Shown here: positions 46,660-54,269 of the stretch, piece after piece
Position numbering within the stretch: the first letter of the stretch is position 1
How the letters are laid out: each line of letters opens with the position of its first letter
Assembly (NCBI RefSeq): GCF_012844235.1
Contig: NZ_JABAGR010000010.1
Span: 18,635-82,634 of the forward strand
DNA: 64,000 bases
From: Parafannyhessea umbonata
GTDB taxonomy: Bacteria > Actinomycetota > Coriobacteriia > Coriobacteriales > Atopobiaceae
Direction of reading: 5' to 3'
Position numbers and translations under genes: made by a program
Notes under the pieces: model-generated
Told to the model about the DNA's origin: nothing
Database searches by the model: none
Seen by the model: only the letters and a program-made list of their open reading frames with translations

Positions 46660-47790
46660 TTGATTAACTTCAACGTACCGCCTTTTGTTGGGTGCGAGAT
46701 GGAGTACGTCCGCGAGGCGTGCGAGAAGAACCACAAGATTTGTGGTGACGGACCTTTCAGCATGAAGTGCCACAAATGGCTCGAGGATCGCTTTGGTGCA
46801 CGGAAGGCCCTCCTGACAACGAGCGGCACTGCAGCACTCGAGATGGCTGCCATCCTCTGCGATCTCAAGCCTGGTGACGAGGTCATTCTCCCAAGCTTCA
46901 CATTCTCTTCTACAGCGACTGCATTCCAGATGATGGGTGCAACCTTGGTGTTCGTGGATATCAGGCCCGATACCATGAACATTGACGAGACAAAGATCGA
47001 GGCGGCGATAACGGACCGTACGCGAGTGATTGTGGCCGTCCACTACGCTGGCGTTGCCTGCGAGATGGACAAGATCGTGGACATCGCGCATCGTCACGAC
47101 CTCCTGGTTGTGGAGGATGCGGCGCAGGGCGTCATGAGCACCTACAAGGGTCGCGCGCTGGGCACCATCGGAACGTTTGGCTGCTATTCGTTCCATGAGA
47201 CCAAGAATTACTCGATGGGCGAGGGCGGCGCCATCCTCGTGAATGACCCTGCATACATAGAGCGCGCGGAGATCATTCGCGAGAAGGGCACCAATCGGCA
47301 GAGGTTCTTCCGCCATCAGGTCGACAAATACACATGGGTTGACCGCGGTGGATCCTACTTGCAGAGCGACATGAACGCCGCATACCTCTACGCACAGCTT
47401 GAGCATGCGGACCAGATAAACGACAACCGCATGGCAAGCTGGGATGACTACTGCGAAGGACTTTCCCCGCTGGCACGCGAGGGAAAGATCGAACTTGCGA
47501 CGATCCCTCAGGAATGCGTCCACAACGCGCACATGTTCTACCTCAAGACGCGTGACTTGGAAGAGCGTACGGCGCTTATTGCATACCTAAAGGAAAGGGA
47601 TATTCAGGCGGTCTTCCACTATGTGCCGCTCCACAGCTCGCCCGCCGGAAAAAAGTTCGGTCGGTTCTGCGGCGAGGACGTCTACACAACGAGCGAAAGC
47701 GACCGTCTCGTTCGCCTGCCCATGTACTATGGCCTTACCCCGGCGGACCGCTCGGCAGTTATCGACGCAGTGAAGGAGTTCTATGCCTAG
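46660..47790 (+). CDS. wecE: dTDP-4-amino-4,6-dideoxygalactose transaminase, WecE/RffA-type
   Basis: A 376-aa PLP aminotransferase, the same length as E. coli WecE as recalled. Near-identical blocks include INFNVPPFVG, GDEVILPSFTFSSTA, VDIRPDTMNIDE, VHYAGVACEMD and VEDAAQGVMSTYKGRALGTI. The Schiff-base lysine is K182 in SFHETKNYS. It converts dTDP-4-keto-6-deoxyglucose (RmlB product) to dTDP-4-amino-4,6-dideoxygalactose. TTG start 46660 is fixed by GGAGG (46649-46653). The following ATP-grasp gene overlaps its end by eight bases, so the two are translated together. Confidence 0.93.
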   Translation: MINFNVPPFVGCEMEYVREACEKNHKICGDGPFSMKCHKWLEDRFGARKALLTTSGTAALEMAAILCDLKPGDEVILPSFTFSSTATAFQMMGATLVFVDIRPDTMNIDETKIEAAITDRTRVIVAVHYAGVACEMDKIVDIAHRHDLLVVEDAAQGVMSTYKGRALGTIGTFGCYSFHETKNYSMGEGGAILVNDPAYIERAEIIREKGTNRQRFFRHQVDKYTWVDRGGSYLQSDMNAAYLYAQLEHADQINDNRMASWDDYCEGLSPLAREGKIELATIPQECVHNAHMFYLKTRDLEERTALIAYLKERDIQAVFHYVPLHSSPAGKKFGRFCGEDVYTTSESDRLVRLPMYYGLTPADRSAVIDAVKEFYA

Positions 47791-49006
47791 GACCCTCATG
47801 CTTCTTGGTGGCGCCCGTCATCAGGTGCCGGCCATAGAAGAGGCAAAGCGGTTGGGCTACAGGACAGTGCTCTGTGATTATCTGCCAGATAACCCAGGGC
47901 AGTTTGTGGCAGACGTCTTCTATCAGGAGAGCACTACCGATCGGGCAAAAATGCTCGATGTCGCCCGACACGAGAAGATAGATGGCATTCTGTCGTTTGG
48001 ATCGGATGCCGCGCTGCCGTCGGCTGGCTACGTAGCAGAGGCACTGGGGCTTCCCACCAATCCCCTTGCATCGATAAACACGCTGAGCGAGAAGTACCTG
48101 TTCCGTCCCTACTTGGCAAAGAATGGCTTCAACTGTCCCAAGGCGGTGTCATTCCCGACCGAGAAGGACGGCCGCTCGGTGCTGGAGCTCTGCCGGGGCA
48201 TGAGGTTTCCCGTGATTTTGAAGCCAACGGACTCGAGCGGCTCCAAGGGGGTGACGGTCGTCCCGGCGCCGGATGCGGCATCGTTCGATGCGGCCATCAC
48301 GGCTGCGACGGAGTTCTCCCGAAACGGAATACTGCTGTGCGAGGAGTATCTCGAGCGTGGATACCCTTACGTTATTGGCGGGGACATCTTTGTGATCGAC
48401 GGGCGTGTACGGTTCTGGGGGCTCATGGACGCCGTTCGAGACGAGTCTCTGGGTGGACTCGTTCCCGTGGGGGAGGCGTTTCCCAGCGGACTTCCTGTCG
48501 ACAAGGCCGATCTCCTGAAGAGCGAAGTCCAAGGATTGGTCACGAGCCTTGGACTTCGTTTTGGCGAGATGAATCTAGAGGTGATAATCGGTAGGGATGG
48601 GAAGCCCTACATCATCGAACTCGGTGGGCGTGCGGGCGGCAACATGCTGCCCCTGCAGCTACAGGATGTAAGCGGCGTGAACCTGACACAGGCTAGCGTA
48701 CGTTGCGCGATGGGGGACTTCGATTGTGCCGTCGACTTCGACCCTGCGGCTGGGACCGGAGACGCAGTCGCCACCTTGGTTCTTCATGCAAAGAGTAGTG
48801 GCAGCTTCGCCGGCGTACATGTTGACCCCGCGCTCAAGCGGTACGTCTATCGCACTCAGGTGTTCGTGCATGAGGGCGATCGCGTGGAGAAGTTCGTGAA
48901 CGGGTCAAAGGCACTGGGGATACTCTTCCTTAGGTTCCCGAGCGCTGACGTCATGCGAGAGCTTTTGGCTGAGTCGTCTCACCTTGTGAGCGTGGAGGTT
49001 CGCTAG
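47783..49006 (+). CDS. ATP-grasp ligase, WecE-linked
   Basis: A 407-aa ATP-grasp enzyme with an N-terminal Rossmann-like part (MLLGGARHQVPAIEEAKRLG), the ATP-binding VILKPTDSSGSKGVT (about 148-162) and the metal-binding IIELGGRAGGN (about 275-285). Such carboxylate-amine ligases join an acyl-phosphate to an amine. Overlap with wecE suggests that the amine is the 4-amino group of the new sugar, or that a small amino-acid precursor is made. It is a close paralogue of the 51290 protein. Substrates are unknown. Confidence 0.85.
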   Translation: MPRTLMLLGGARHQVPAIEEAKRLGYRTVLCDYLPDNPGQFVADVFYQESTTDRAKMLDVARHEKIDGILSFGSDAALPSAGYVAEALGLPTNPLASINTLSEKYLFRPYLAKNGFNCPKAVSFPTEKDGRSVLELCRGMRFPVILKPTDSSGSKGVTVVPAPDAASFDAAITAATEFSRNGILLCEEYLERGYPYVIGGDIFVIDGRVRFWGLMDAVRDESLGGLVPVGEAFPSGLPVDKADLLKSEVQGLVTSLGLRFGEMNLEVIIGRDGKPYIIELGGRAGGNMLPLQLQDVSGVNLTQASVRCAMGDFDCAVDFDPAAGTGDAVATLVLHAKSSGSFAGVHVDPALKRYVYRTQVFVHEGDRVEKFVNGSKALGILFLRFPSADVMRELLAESSHLVSVEVR

Positions 49007-49030
49007 GTATACGGCTTGAGCGCCCTAAGC

Positions 49031-49999
49031 CTAGCGCCGACCGCGTTTCAGCAGCTCCTCCACCATATCGCACATATACTCCATGTCTTCCTCGCCGTAA
49101 CGCTGATCTATGGGCAGGGGAAGGATGTCGCGTGACAGCCTTCCTGACATGCCTTCCAGCGTGGTGGCTCCCGGCCAGAGCGTGGGGACATAGATCTTCC
49201 TCTGTTGCATGGCCGACCGTATGGGGGAGGCGTCCCTCACAAGAAGGGGATACATGAAGGCGCCCGGGCGTGCGACTGGCATAAGCTCGTTCTTCTCGCC
49301 AAGACGGTCGTGCACAAATAGGAAGTTCCTCAGTCGAGACTCCGCGACAGCCTTGTAATCGATACCCCGTAGTAGGTTGTGGGTGATTTCGCTCATGGCA
49401 GACATGTGTTCGCCTGCAAAGAGATGCTCGCTTGCAGAGTATTCGCCATAGTGGGCGTTCGCGCCGTCGTCCATGCGCCCCAGAAGATGCAACGCGTGCT
49501 GTGTCGACTTCGCTTGCGGCAGCGTGTGGTCGAGTCGCGCGTTCGTGTAGAGATAGCCGCCGTCTGGCACGCCAAAGAACTTTCGGCAACAGTAGAGCGT
49601 GTCTATGCCGGGCAGCGGAAGCCGGAAGAATGCCTGGACCTCATCGAGTATCAGCTTGCCATCACAAAAGTCCCGTGCTTCAAGGACGTCGTCCTGCGCA
49701 AGCTGGCCATAGTAGTCGACGAGGTAGAGATAGTCTCCTGCGGCTAGGTTAATCGTGTGGTAGTCGGGTTTGAAATCTTTGGTCACATCGTATGTGCGAA
49801 TGGCGACTCCCGCCGCCTTGCAGCTCTCGCCTACGGAGTCGCACAGGTACATGGGTATCCAAATGCTTTGGACGCCATGTGCCTCCAAGAGGTAGAGCAG
49901 GCAGGAGCGGGCGGCGTTTAAGGCGACGGCGCCCTCGTGGTATTCGCTTCCGCAGAAGTGCTCTAGTTCAAGATAGCCGCCGATTTCTTTGTGGTGCAT
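49031..49999 (-). CDS. PLP-dependent aminotransferase-like protein (DegT-like), divergent
   Basis: A 322-aa fold-type-I PLP protein, shorter than usual DegT members (about 370). ILDEVQAFF (D119) and CRKFFGVPDGGYL with K140 look like cofactor-binding Asp and Schiff-base Lys. The N-terminus ALNAARSCLLYLL matches the usual phosphate-binding start. ATG 49999 with GGGGAGAAG is preferred over an upstream extension. It is transcribed toward the ATP-grasp gene and away from the gene at 50116. Whether it acts on a sugar or on another keto compound is unclear. Confidence 0.72.
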   Translation of the reverse strand: MHHKEIGGYLELEHFCGSEYHEGAVALNAARSCLLYLLEAHGVQSIWIPMYLCDSVGESCKAAGVAIRTYDVTKDFKPDYHTINLAAGDYLYLVDYYGQLAQDDVLEARDFCDGKLILDEVQAFFRLPLPGIDTLYCCRKFFGVPDGGYLYTNARLDHTLPQAKSTQHALHLLGRMDDGANAHYGEYSASEHLFAGEHMSAMSEITHNLLRGIDYKAVAESRLRNFLFVHDRLGEKNELMPVARPGAFMYPLLVRDASPIRSAMQQRKIYVPTLWPGATTLEGMSGRLSRDILPLPIDQRYGEEDMEYMCDMVEELLKRGRR

Positions 50000-50115
50000 G
50001 CTCTTCTCCCCATTGCCACGTCTCGTCCGCGGAATAGCCCCGCGGCAATCTTTGGGCTTATAGTAGTATGCGAACTTGCGACTATAACGAAAACCCACAC
50101 CAATGGGAGGCACCT

Positions 50116-51267
50116 ATGGCCAGGATTGTCCAGAATCAGACGAGCGCGCTGCTCAAGGACGGCTTTGCGCGCAGGATGGCCGACAAGTACCTCAACATGC
50201 TGCTGTTCGAGGACGACAACGACATGTTCGACCCGGCGTATCGCTCCTGGGCGCATAGCCACGGCTTCTGCGTCGAGTCCGCCTGCGCCTTCGGCCTGAA
50301 CGAGGACAACATAGGCGACTACCTGCCAGACTACGACTACTTTCGTGTGTGGCCGCTCAACTCGTGGCAGCGTATCTGGATCAACGACAAGCTGACCCTC
50401 AAGTACGCGCTCGCGGGTACGGAGTATGACAGGTTCCTGCCCGAGTACTACTACTATAACGACGGTGGCAGGCTCGTGCCGCTGCTTGAGGCGGGAGGTC
50501 GCAAGGGCATGGACGGCTTCCTTGAAGTCCTGCGCGAGAAGGGCGAGTTTGCGTGCAAGCCCTGCAACGGCTGGCGTGCGATGGGCTTCAACAAGCTGGG
50601 CTACAAGGACGGCACCTACCTGGTGGACAACAAGCCTGCTACGGAGGAGGACGTCAGGCGCTTTGTGGCGGAGCACCCAAACGACGTCTACACGGAGTTC
50701 TTCCATCCCGGCATGGGGATGGAGAAGATCAGCCCCGTAATCCACACGCTGCGCCTGATCACCCTCAACGAGTCTGGCGCAGATCCCGTCATAGCGGGCG
50801 GCTACATGCGGTTTGCCACGGGCACAAACAACGACGACAGCAAGGCGAACTTCGAGGAGCCCTGGCGGGCCGACGTCTACATGTACCACACGAACTTCGA
50901 CCACGAAACCGGCCGTTTCTTTGACGGCAGGATTGTCTATGGCAACAAGGTCGTTCCGTCCGAGGTCAACCCGGACACTGGCGCGAGCGGCTCTGGCATC
51001 TGGCCAAACTGGGACAAGACGCGCGACATGGTGCTTGGCCTGTGCGAACGCCTGGGCCCGGTGGAGTACATGGGCTTCGACCTCTGCGTCACGCCGGACG
51101 GACCCAAGCTCATCGAGATCAACTCCCACCCCGGCCCGAAGTACCTGCAGGTCTATAGGCCCTTCATGAAGGACCCGCTCCTGCACGACTACTTCCAGCG
51201 CAAGATGGACGCCATCGCCGCGCTCGACGCAGATGGCATCAGGCGTCGCAACGCAATCAGTCACTAG
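50116..51267 (+). CDS. Sugar-transfer-associated ATP-grasp protein
   Basis: A 383-aa protein of the ATP-grasp class found in glycan loci. Recognisable are FACKPCNGWRAMGFNKLG (nucleotide-binding), VYTEFF, VIHTLRLITLN and EYMGFDLCVTPDGPKLIEINSHPG (metal-binding Glu/Asn). It is unrelated in detail to the two paralogous ATP-grasp proteins on either side. ATG 50116 follows GGGAGG. Reaction unknown; probable peptide- or amide-bond formation on a sugar. Confidence 0.82.
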   Translation: MARIVQNQTSALLKDGFARRMADKYLNMLLFEDDNDMFDPAYRSWAHSHGFCVESACAFGLNEDNIGDYLPDYDYFRVWPLNSWQRIWINDKLTLKYALAGTEYDRFLPEYYYYNDGGRLVPLLEAGGRKGMDGFLEVLREKGEFACKPCNGWRAMGFNKLGYKDGTYLVDNKPATEEDVRRFVAEHPNDVYTEFFHPGMGMEKISPVIHTLRLITLNESGADPVIAGGYMRFATGTNNDDSKANFEEPWRADVYMYHTNFDHETGRFFDGRIVYGNKVVPSEVNPDTGASGSGIWPNWDKTRDMVLGLCERLGPVEYMGFDLCVTPDGPKLIEINSHPGPKYLQVYRPFMKDPLLHDYFQRKMDAIAALDADGIRRRNAISH

Positions 51268-51289
51268 GAACGCGGGGGACTTGGATCAC

Positions 51290-52525
51290 ATGCAGCAGGA
51301 CGCAGGCGAGAAGGACACTATCCTCCTTCTGGGAGGGTCGCGGCAGCAGGTCGTGGCGATAGAGACGGCAAAGCGCCTGGGATACCGCACGGTGGTGTGC
51401 GACTATCTGCCGGACAATCCCGGCCAGTACGTTGCCGACGTGGCCTACTCCACGAGCACGACGGACAGGGAGGCCGTGCTCGAGGTGGCGCGGCGCGAGC
51501 ATGCCCGAGGCGTGCTCGCCTACGCGTCGGATCCCGCGGCGCCCACCGCGGCCTACGTTGCCGAGGAGTTGGGGCTACCTACCAACCCGCTGCGCTCCGT
51601 CGAGGTACTCAGCCGCAAGAACCTCTTCCGCAGGCACCTGCATGCCCACGGCTTTCCGTGCCCAGCATCGCGCGAGGTGGATGCAACCGCGGTGGACGGT
51701 GTGGAGTTGGCGCGGCTTGCACGCGACATGCGCCTGCCCGTGGTGCTCAAGCCCACGGACTCCAGCGGCTCCAAGGGTATCTCGGTCTTGGACGTGGCGG
51801 ACGTGGCAAGCTTCGATCGCGCGCTTGCGCATGCCAGGTCCTTCTCGCGCAACGGAATCCTCGAGCTGGAAGAGTACATCAGCTATGGTTTTCCCCGTGT
51901 CGTGGGCGGGGACATCTTCGTGGCGCGCGGGGAGGTCCGCTTCTGGGGCCTCATGAGCTGCCTGCGCGACGAGGAACTTGGTGGACTTGTGCCGGTGGGC
52001 GAGCGTAATCCCTCTGGTCTTACGGCTGTGCAGGAGCGGGCTGTTCGCGGGCAGATACAGGACCTCGTCACGAGCCTGGACATTCAGTTTGGCGAGTTCA
52101 ACGTCGAGGTCATAGTAGGTCCGGGTAACGTGCCGTATTTCTTGGAGTTGGGTGCGCGCGCAGGCGGAAACATGATTCCCGTGCAGCTTTCCGACATCAG
52201 CGGGATCGACCTGGTGGAGGCCAACGTTCGCTACGCCATGGGTGACGACTCGATGGACGTCACGTTCGACGGCAGCCGCAGGGCGGTCTGCACCTACGTG
52301 CCCCACGCGCGCCGCGAGGGCACGTTCGCGGGCTTGGAGCTTTCCGCGGACATCGAGGACCACGTGTACAGAACGGTGATGTATCTGACCGAAGGCGACC
52401 ATGTGAGTCGTTTCGACGGCGCGAACAAGGCAGTTGGCATAGTGTTCCTGCGCTTTGACGACGTGGAGCAGATGGAGCGCCTGCTGGACGGAATATCGGA
52501 GCGCATTCGCGTGCTCGTAGACTGA
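51290..52525 (+). CDS. ATP-grasp ligase, paralogue of the 47783 protein
   Basis: A 411-aa protein clearly homologous along its full length to the 47783 protein: LLLGGSRQQVVAIETAKRLG, VVLKPTDSSGSKGIS, VGGDIFVARGEVRFWGLM and FLELGARAGGN. Its DNA is more GC-rich than that of its sister, so the pair is probably not a very recent duplication. ATG 51290 is used, about 10 bases after GGGGGA; TTG 51281 is too close to it. It may accept a different amino acid or sugar than its sister. Confidence 0.83.
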   Translation: MQQDAGEKDTILLLGGSRQQVVAIETAKRLGYRTVVCDYLPDNPGQYVADVAYSTSTTDREAVLEVARREHARGVLAYASDPAAPTAAYVAEELGLPTNPLRSVEVLSRKNLFRRHLHAHGFPCPASREVDATAVDGVELARLARDMRLPVVLKPTDSSGSKGISVLDVADVASFDRALAHARSFSRNGILELEEYISYGFPRVVGGDIFVARGEVRFWGLMSCLRDEELGGLVPVGERNPSGLTAVQERAVRGQIQDLVTSLDIQFGEFNVEVIVGPGNVPYFLELGARAGGNMIPVQLSDISGIDLVEANVRYAMGDDSMDVTFDGSRRAVCTYVPHARREGTFAGLELSADIEDHVYRTVMYLTEGDHVSRFDGANKAVGIVFLRFDDVEQMERLLDGISERIRVLVD

Positions 52526-52607
52526 GCGCGCTACGTGTACTGTCGCTGTGTCGCATGTGGTGAAACGACGACGCAGAGAGGCCTTGCGAGCGAAGGGGGA
52601 GAGGGAC

Positions 52608-53129
52608 GTGGGCTACCGACTGAGGGAACTCGAGCGTAAGGACATCCCCGCAATTAATGGGTGGAGGGCTGACCGAGAGCTCATCTCGTGCCTGGGCGCA
52701 CCGTACAGGTTTATAAACCAAGAGGTCGACGAGGCATGGTTCGATGCTTACATGAGGTCGCGCAAAACGTGCGTGCGCTGTGCAATCGTAGAGGGTGACG
52801 ACGATATCCTTGGGCTCGTTACGCTTGCGGGCATCGATTACCTGCGGCAGTCTGCCACGCTACACATCATGATCGGGTCGACCGAGAACCGCGGCAGGGG
52901 CATGGGAACCTTCGCCGTGCTGTTCATGCTGCGTCACGCCTTTTACGACCTAAACCTAAGGCGTGTGGAGCTGAGTGTTCTTGCGACGAACGAGGCTGCC
53001 ATCGGTCTGTATGAAAAGTGCGGCTTCGTGCGCGAGGGGGCGCGGCGTCAGGCTTGTTACAAGGATGGCGAGTTCGTGGACATGTACGAATATGGCATCA
53101 TCCGCGGTGAGGAGAGCGAGCTCTCGTAG
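52608..53129 (+). CDS. GNAT acetyltransferase
   Basis: A 173-aa N-acetyltransferase of the RimJ/RimL type. It has IMIGSTENRGRGMGTFAV, the acetyl-CoA loop (R/Q-x-x-G-x-G/A), and NEAAIGLYEKCGFVREG near the end. In amino-sugar loci such enzymes acetylate 4-amino sugars (for example PseH and WecD), so acetylation of a dTDP-amino sugar is plausible. GTG 52608 has AAGGGGGAGAGG upstream; a GTG at 52548 would add 20 basic residues. Confidence 0.85.
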   Translation: MGYRLRELERKDIPAINGWRADRELISCLGAPYRFINQEVDEAWFDAYMRSRKTCVRCAIVEGDDDILGLVTLAGIDYLRQSATLHIMIGSTENRGRGMGTFAVLFMLRHAFYDLNLRRVELSVLATNEAAIGLYEKCGFVREGARRQACYKDGEFVDMYEYGIIRGEESELS

Positions 53130-53210
53130 CCGAGCGCAAGACCAGACGAAATTGGGTCGGTGCAATCTAGCAAGTTTTCGGCTGCTGTCACGATTGTGGC
53201 ATACACTGGT

Positions 53211-53233
53211 AAGCCCCATGTCACGTGGGGCTT
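53211..53233. terminator. Hairpin between the GNAT and GT2 genes
   Basis: AAGCCCCA (53211-53218), loop TGTCACG, TGGGGCTT (53226-53233), with no T-run. TGC plus TATCCT (53247-53255) just beyond it may be an extended -10 for the next gene. Confidence 0.5.
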
Positions 53234-53293
53234 CCCAGGTGCGTTCTGCTATCCTTACTGTGTCTGTAACTCAAGAGAGAAGAGCAGCAGCAC

Positions 53294-54268
53294 ATGGAAA
53301 AGCAGGATCTGAGCACACGCACATGGGAGGACGTGGCCGTCCTCATCCCGTGCTACAACGAGGCCATCACCATCGCAAAGGTGATAGACGATTTCAAGCA
53401 GTCACTACCGGGCGCCACAATTTACGTGTATGACAACAACTCGAGCGACGGAACGGGCGAGATCGCGCGCGAGCATGGCGCCGTGGTGCGTCTGGAGCCA
53501 CGACAAGGCAAGGGCAACGTCGTGCGCCAGATGATGCGTGACATCGACGCTCCCTACTACATTATGGTTGACGGTGACGATACGTATCCTGCGGATGCTG
53601 CGCCGGAACTGCTGAGGCCTCTTATCAACGGCGTCGCGGACCATGTGGTGGGCGACCGACTCTCCAATGGCACGTATGGCGAGGAGAACAAGCGCGCGGG
53701 GCACGGATTTGGCAACGACCTCGTACGCACCCTTATCAAGTGGCTGTATGGCTTCGAGTACAACGATGTTATGACCGGTTATCGGGCTTACAACCGCGTG
53801 TTCGCGAAGACCCTTCCCGTGCTCTCGCCGGGCTTCGAGATCGAGACCGAGCTCTCCATCCATGCGGTGGACAAGCGCTGGCGCATTGCCCAGGTACCCA
53901 TCGTATACCGCGATAGGCCAGAGGGCTCCGAGTCCAAGCTCAACACTGTGGGCGACGGTATGAAGGTCCTCAAGATGATCTTCTCGCTCTTCAAGGACTA
54001 TAAGCCGATGCCGTTCTTCTCCATACTTGCACTGATTTTGCTCGTCATTGGCCTCTGTGTGGGCGTTCCGGTCATCACTGAGTTCCAGGCGACGGGATTG
54101 GTGCCGCGTCTGCCCACGGCTATTGTGGCAGTGGCGTTCTGTGGGCTTGCGGCCATGATGTTTGTTTGCGGCCTCATCCTGGACACCTCAGTCAAGGGGC
54201 AGAGGCGCTCTTGGGAGCTGGAAGTCATGCGCATCTATGACGAGGAGAACCAGAGGAAGGGTGCGTAG
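53294..54268 (+). CDS. GT2 polyprenyl-phosphate sugar synthase-like protein with C-terminal helices
   Basis: A 324-aa protein: GT-A domain with VAVLIPCYNEAITIAKVIDD, YDNNSSDGT, MVDGDDTYP and DVMTGYRAYNR, then two membrane helices (about 240-262 and 272-298). This is the DPM1/GtrB-like architecture, expected to charge polyprenyl phosphate with one hexose. The amidase ricin-repeat gene starts one base beyond its stop, so the two are co-transcribed. Confidence 0.87.
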   Translation: MEKQDLSTRTWEDVAVLIPCYNEAITIAKVIDDFKQSLPGATIYVYDNNSSDGTGEIAREHGAVVRLEPRQGKGNVVRQMMRDIDAPYYIMVDGDDTYPADAAPELLRPLINGVADHVVGDRLSNGTYGEENKRAGHGFGNDLVRTLIKWLYGFEYNDVMTGYRAYNRVFAKTLPVLSPGFEIETELSIHAVDKRWRIAQVPIVYRDRPEGSESKLNTVGDGMKVLKMIFSLFKDYKPMPFFSILALILLVIGLCVGVPVITEFQATGLVPRLPTAIVAVAFCGLAAMMFVCGLILDTSVKGQRRSWELEVMRIYDEENQRKGA

Positions 54269-54269
54269 C

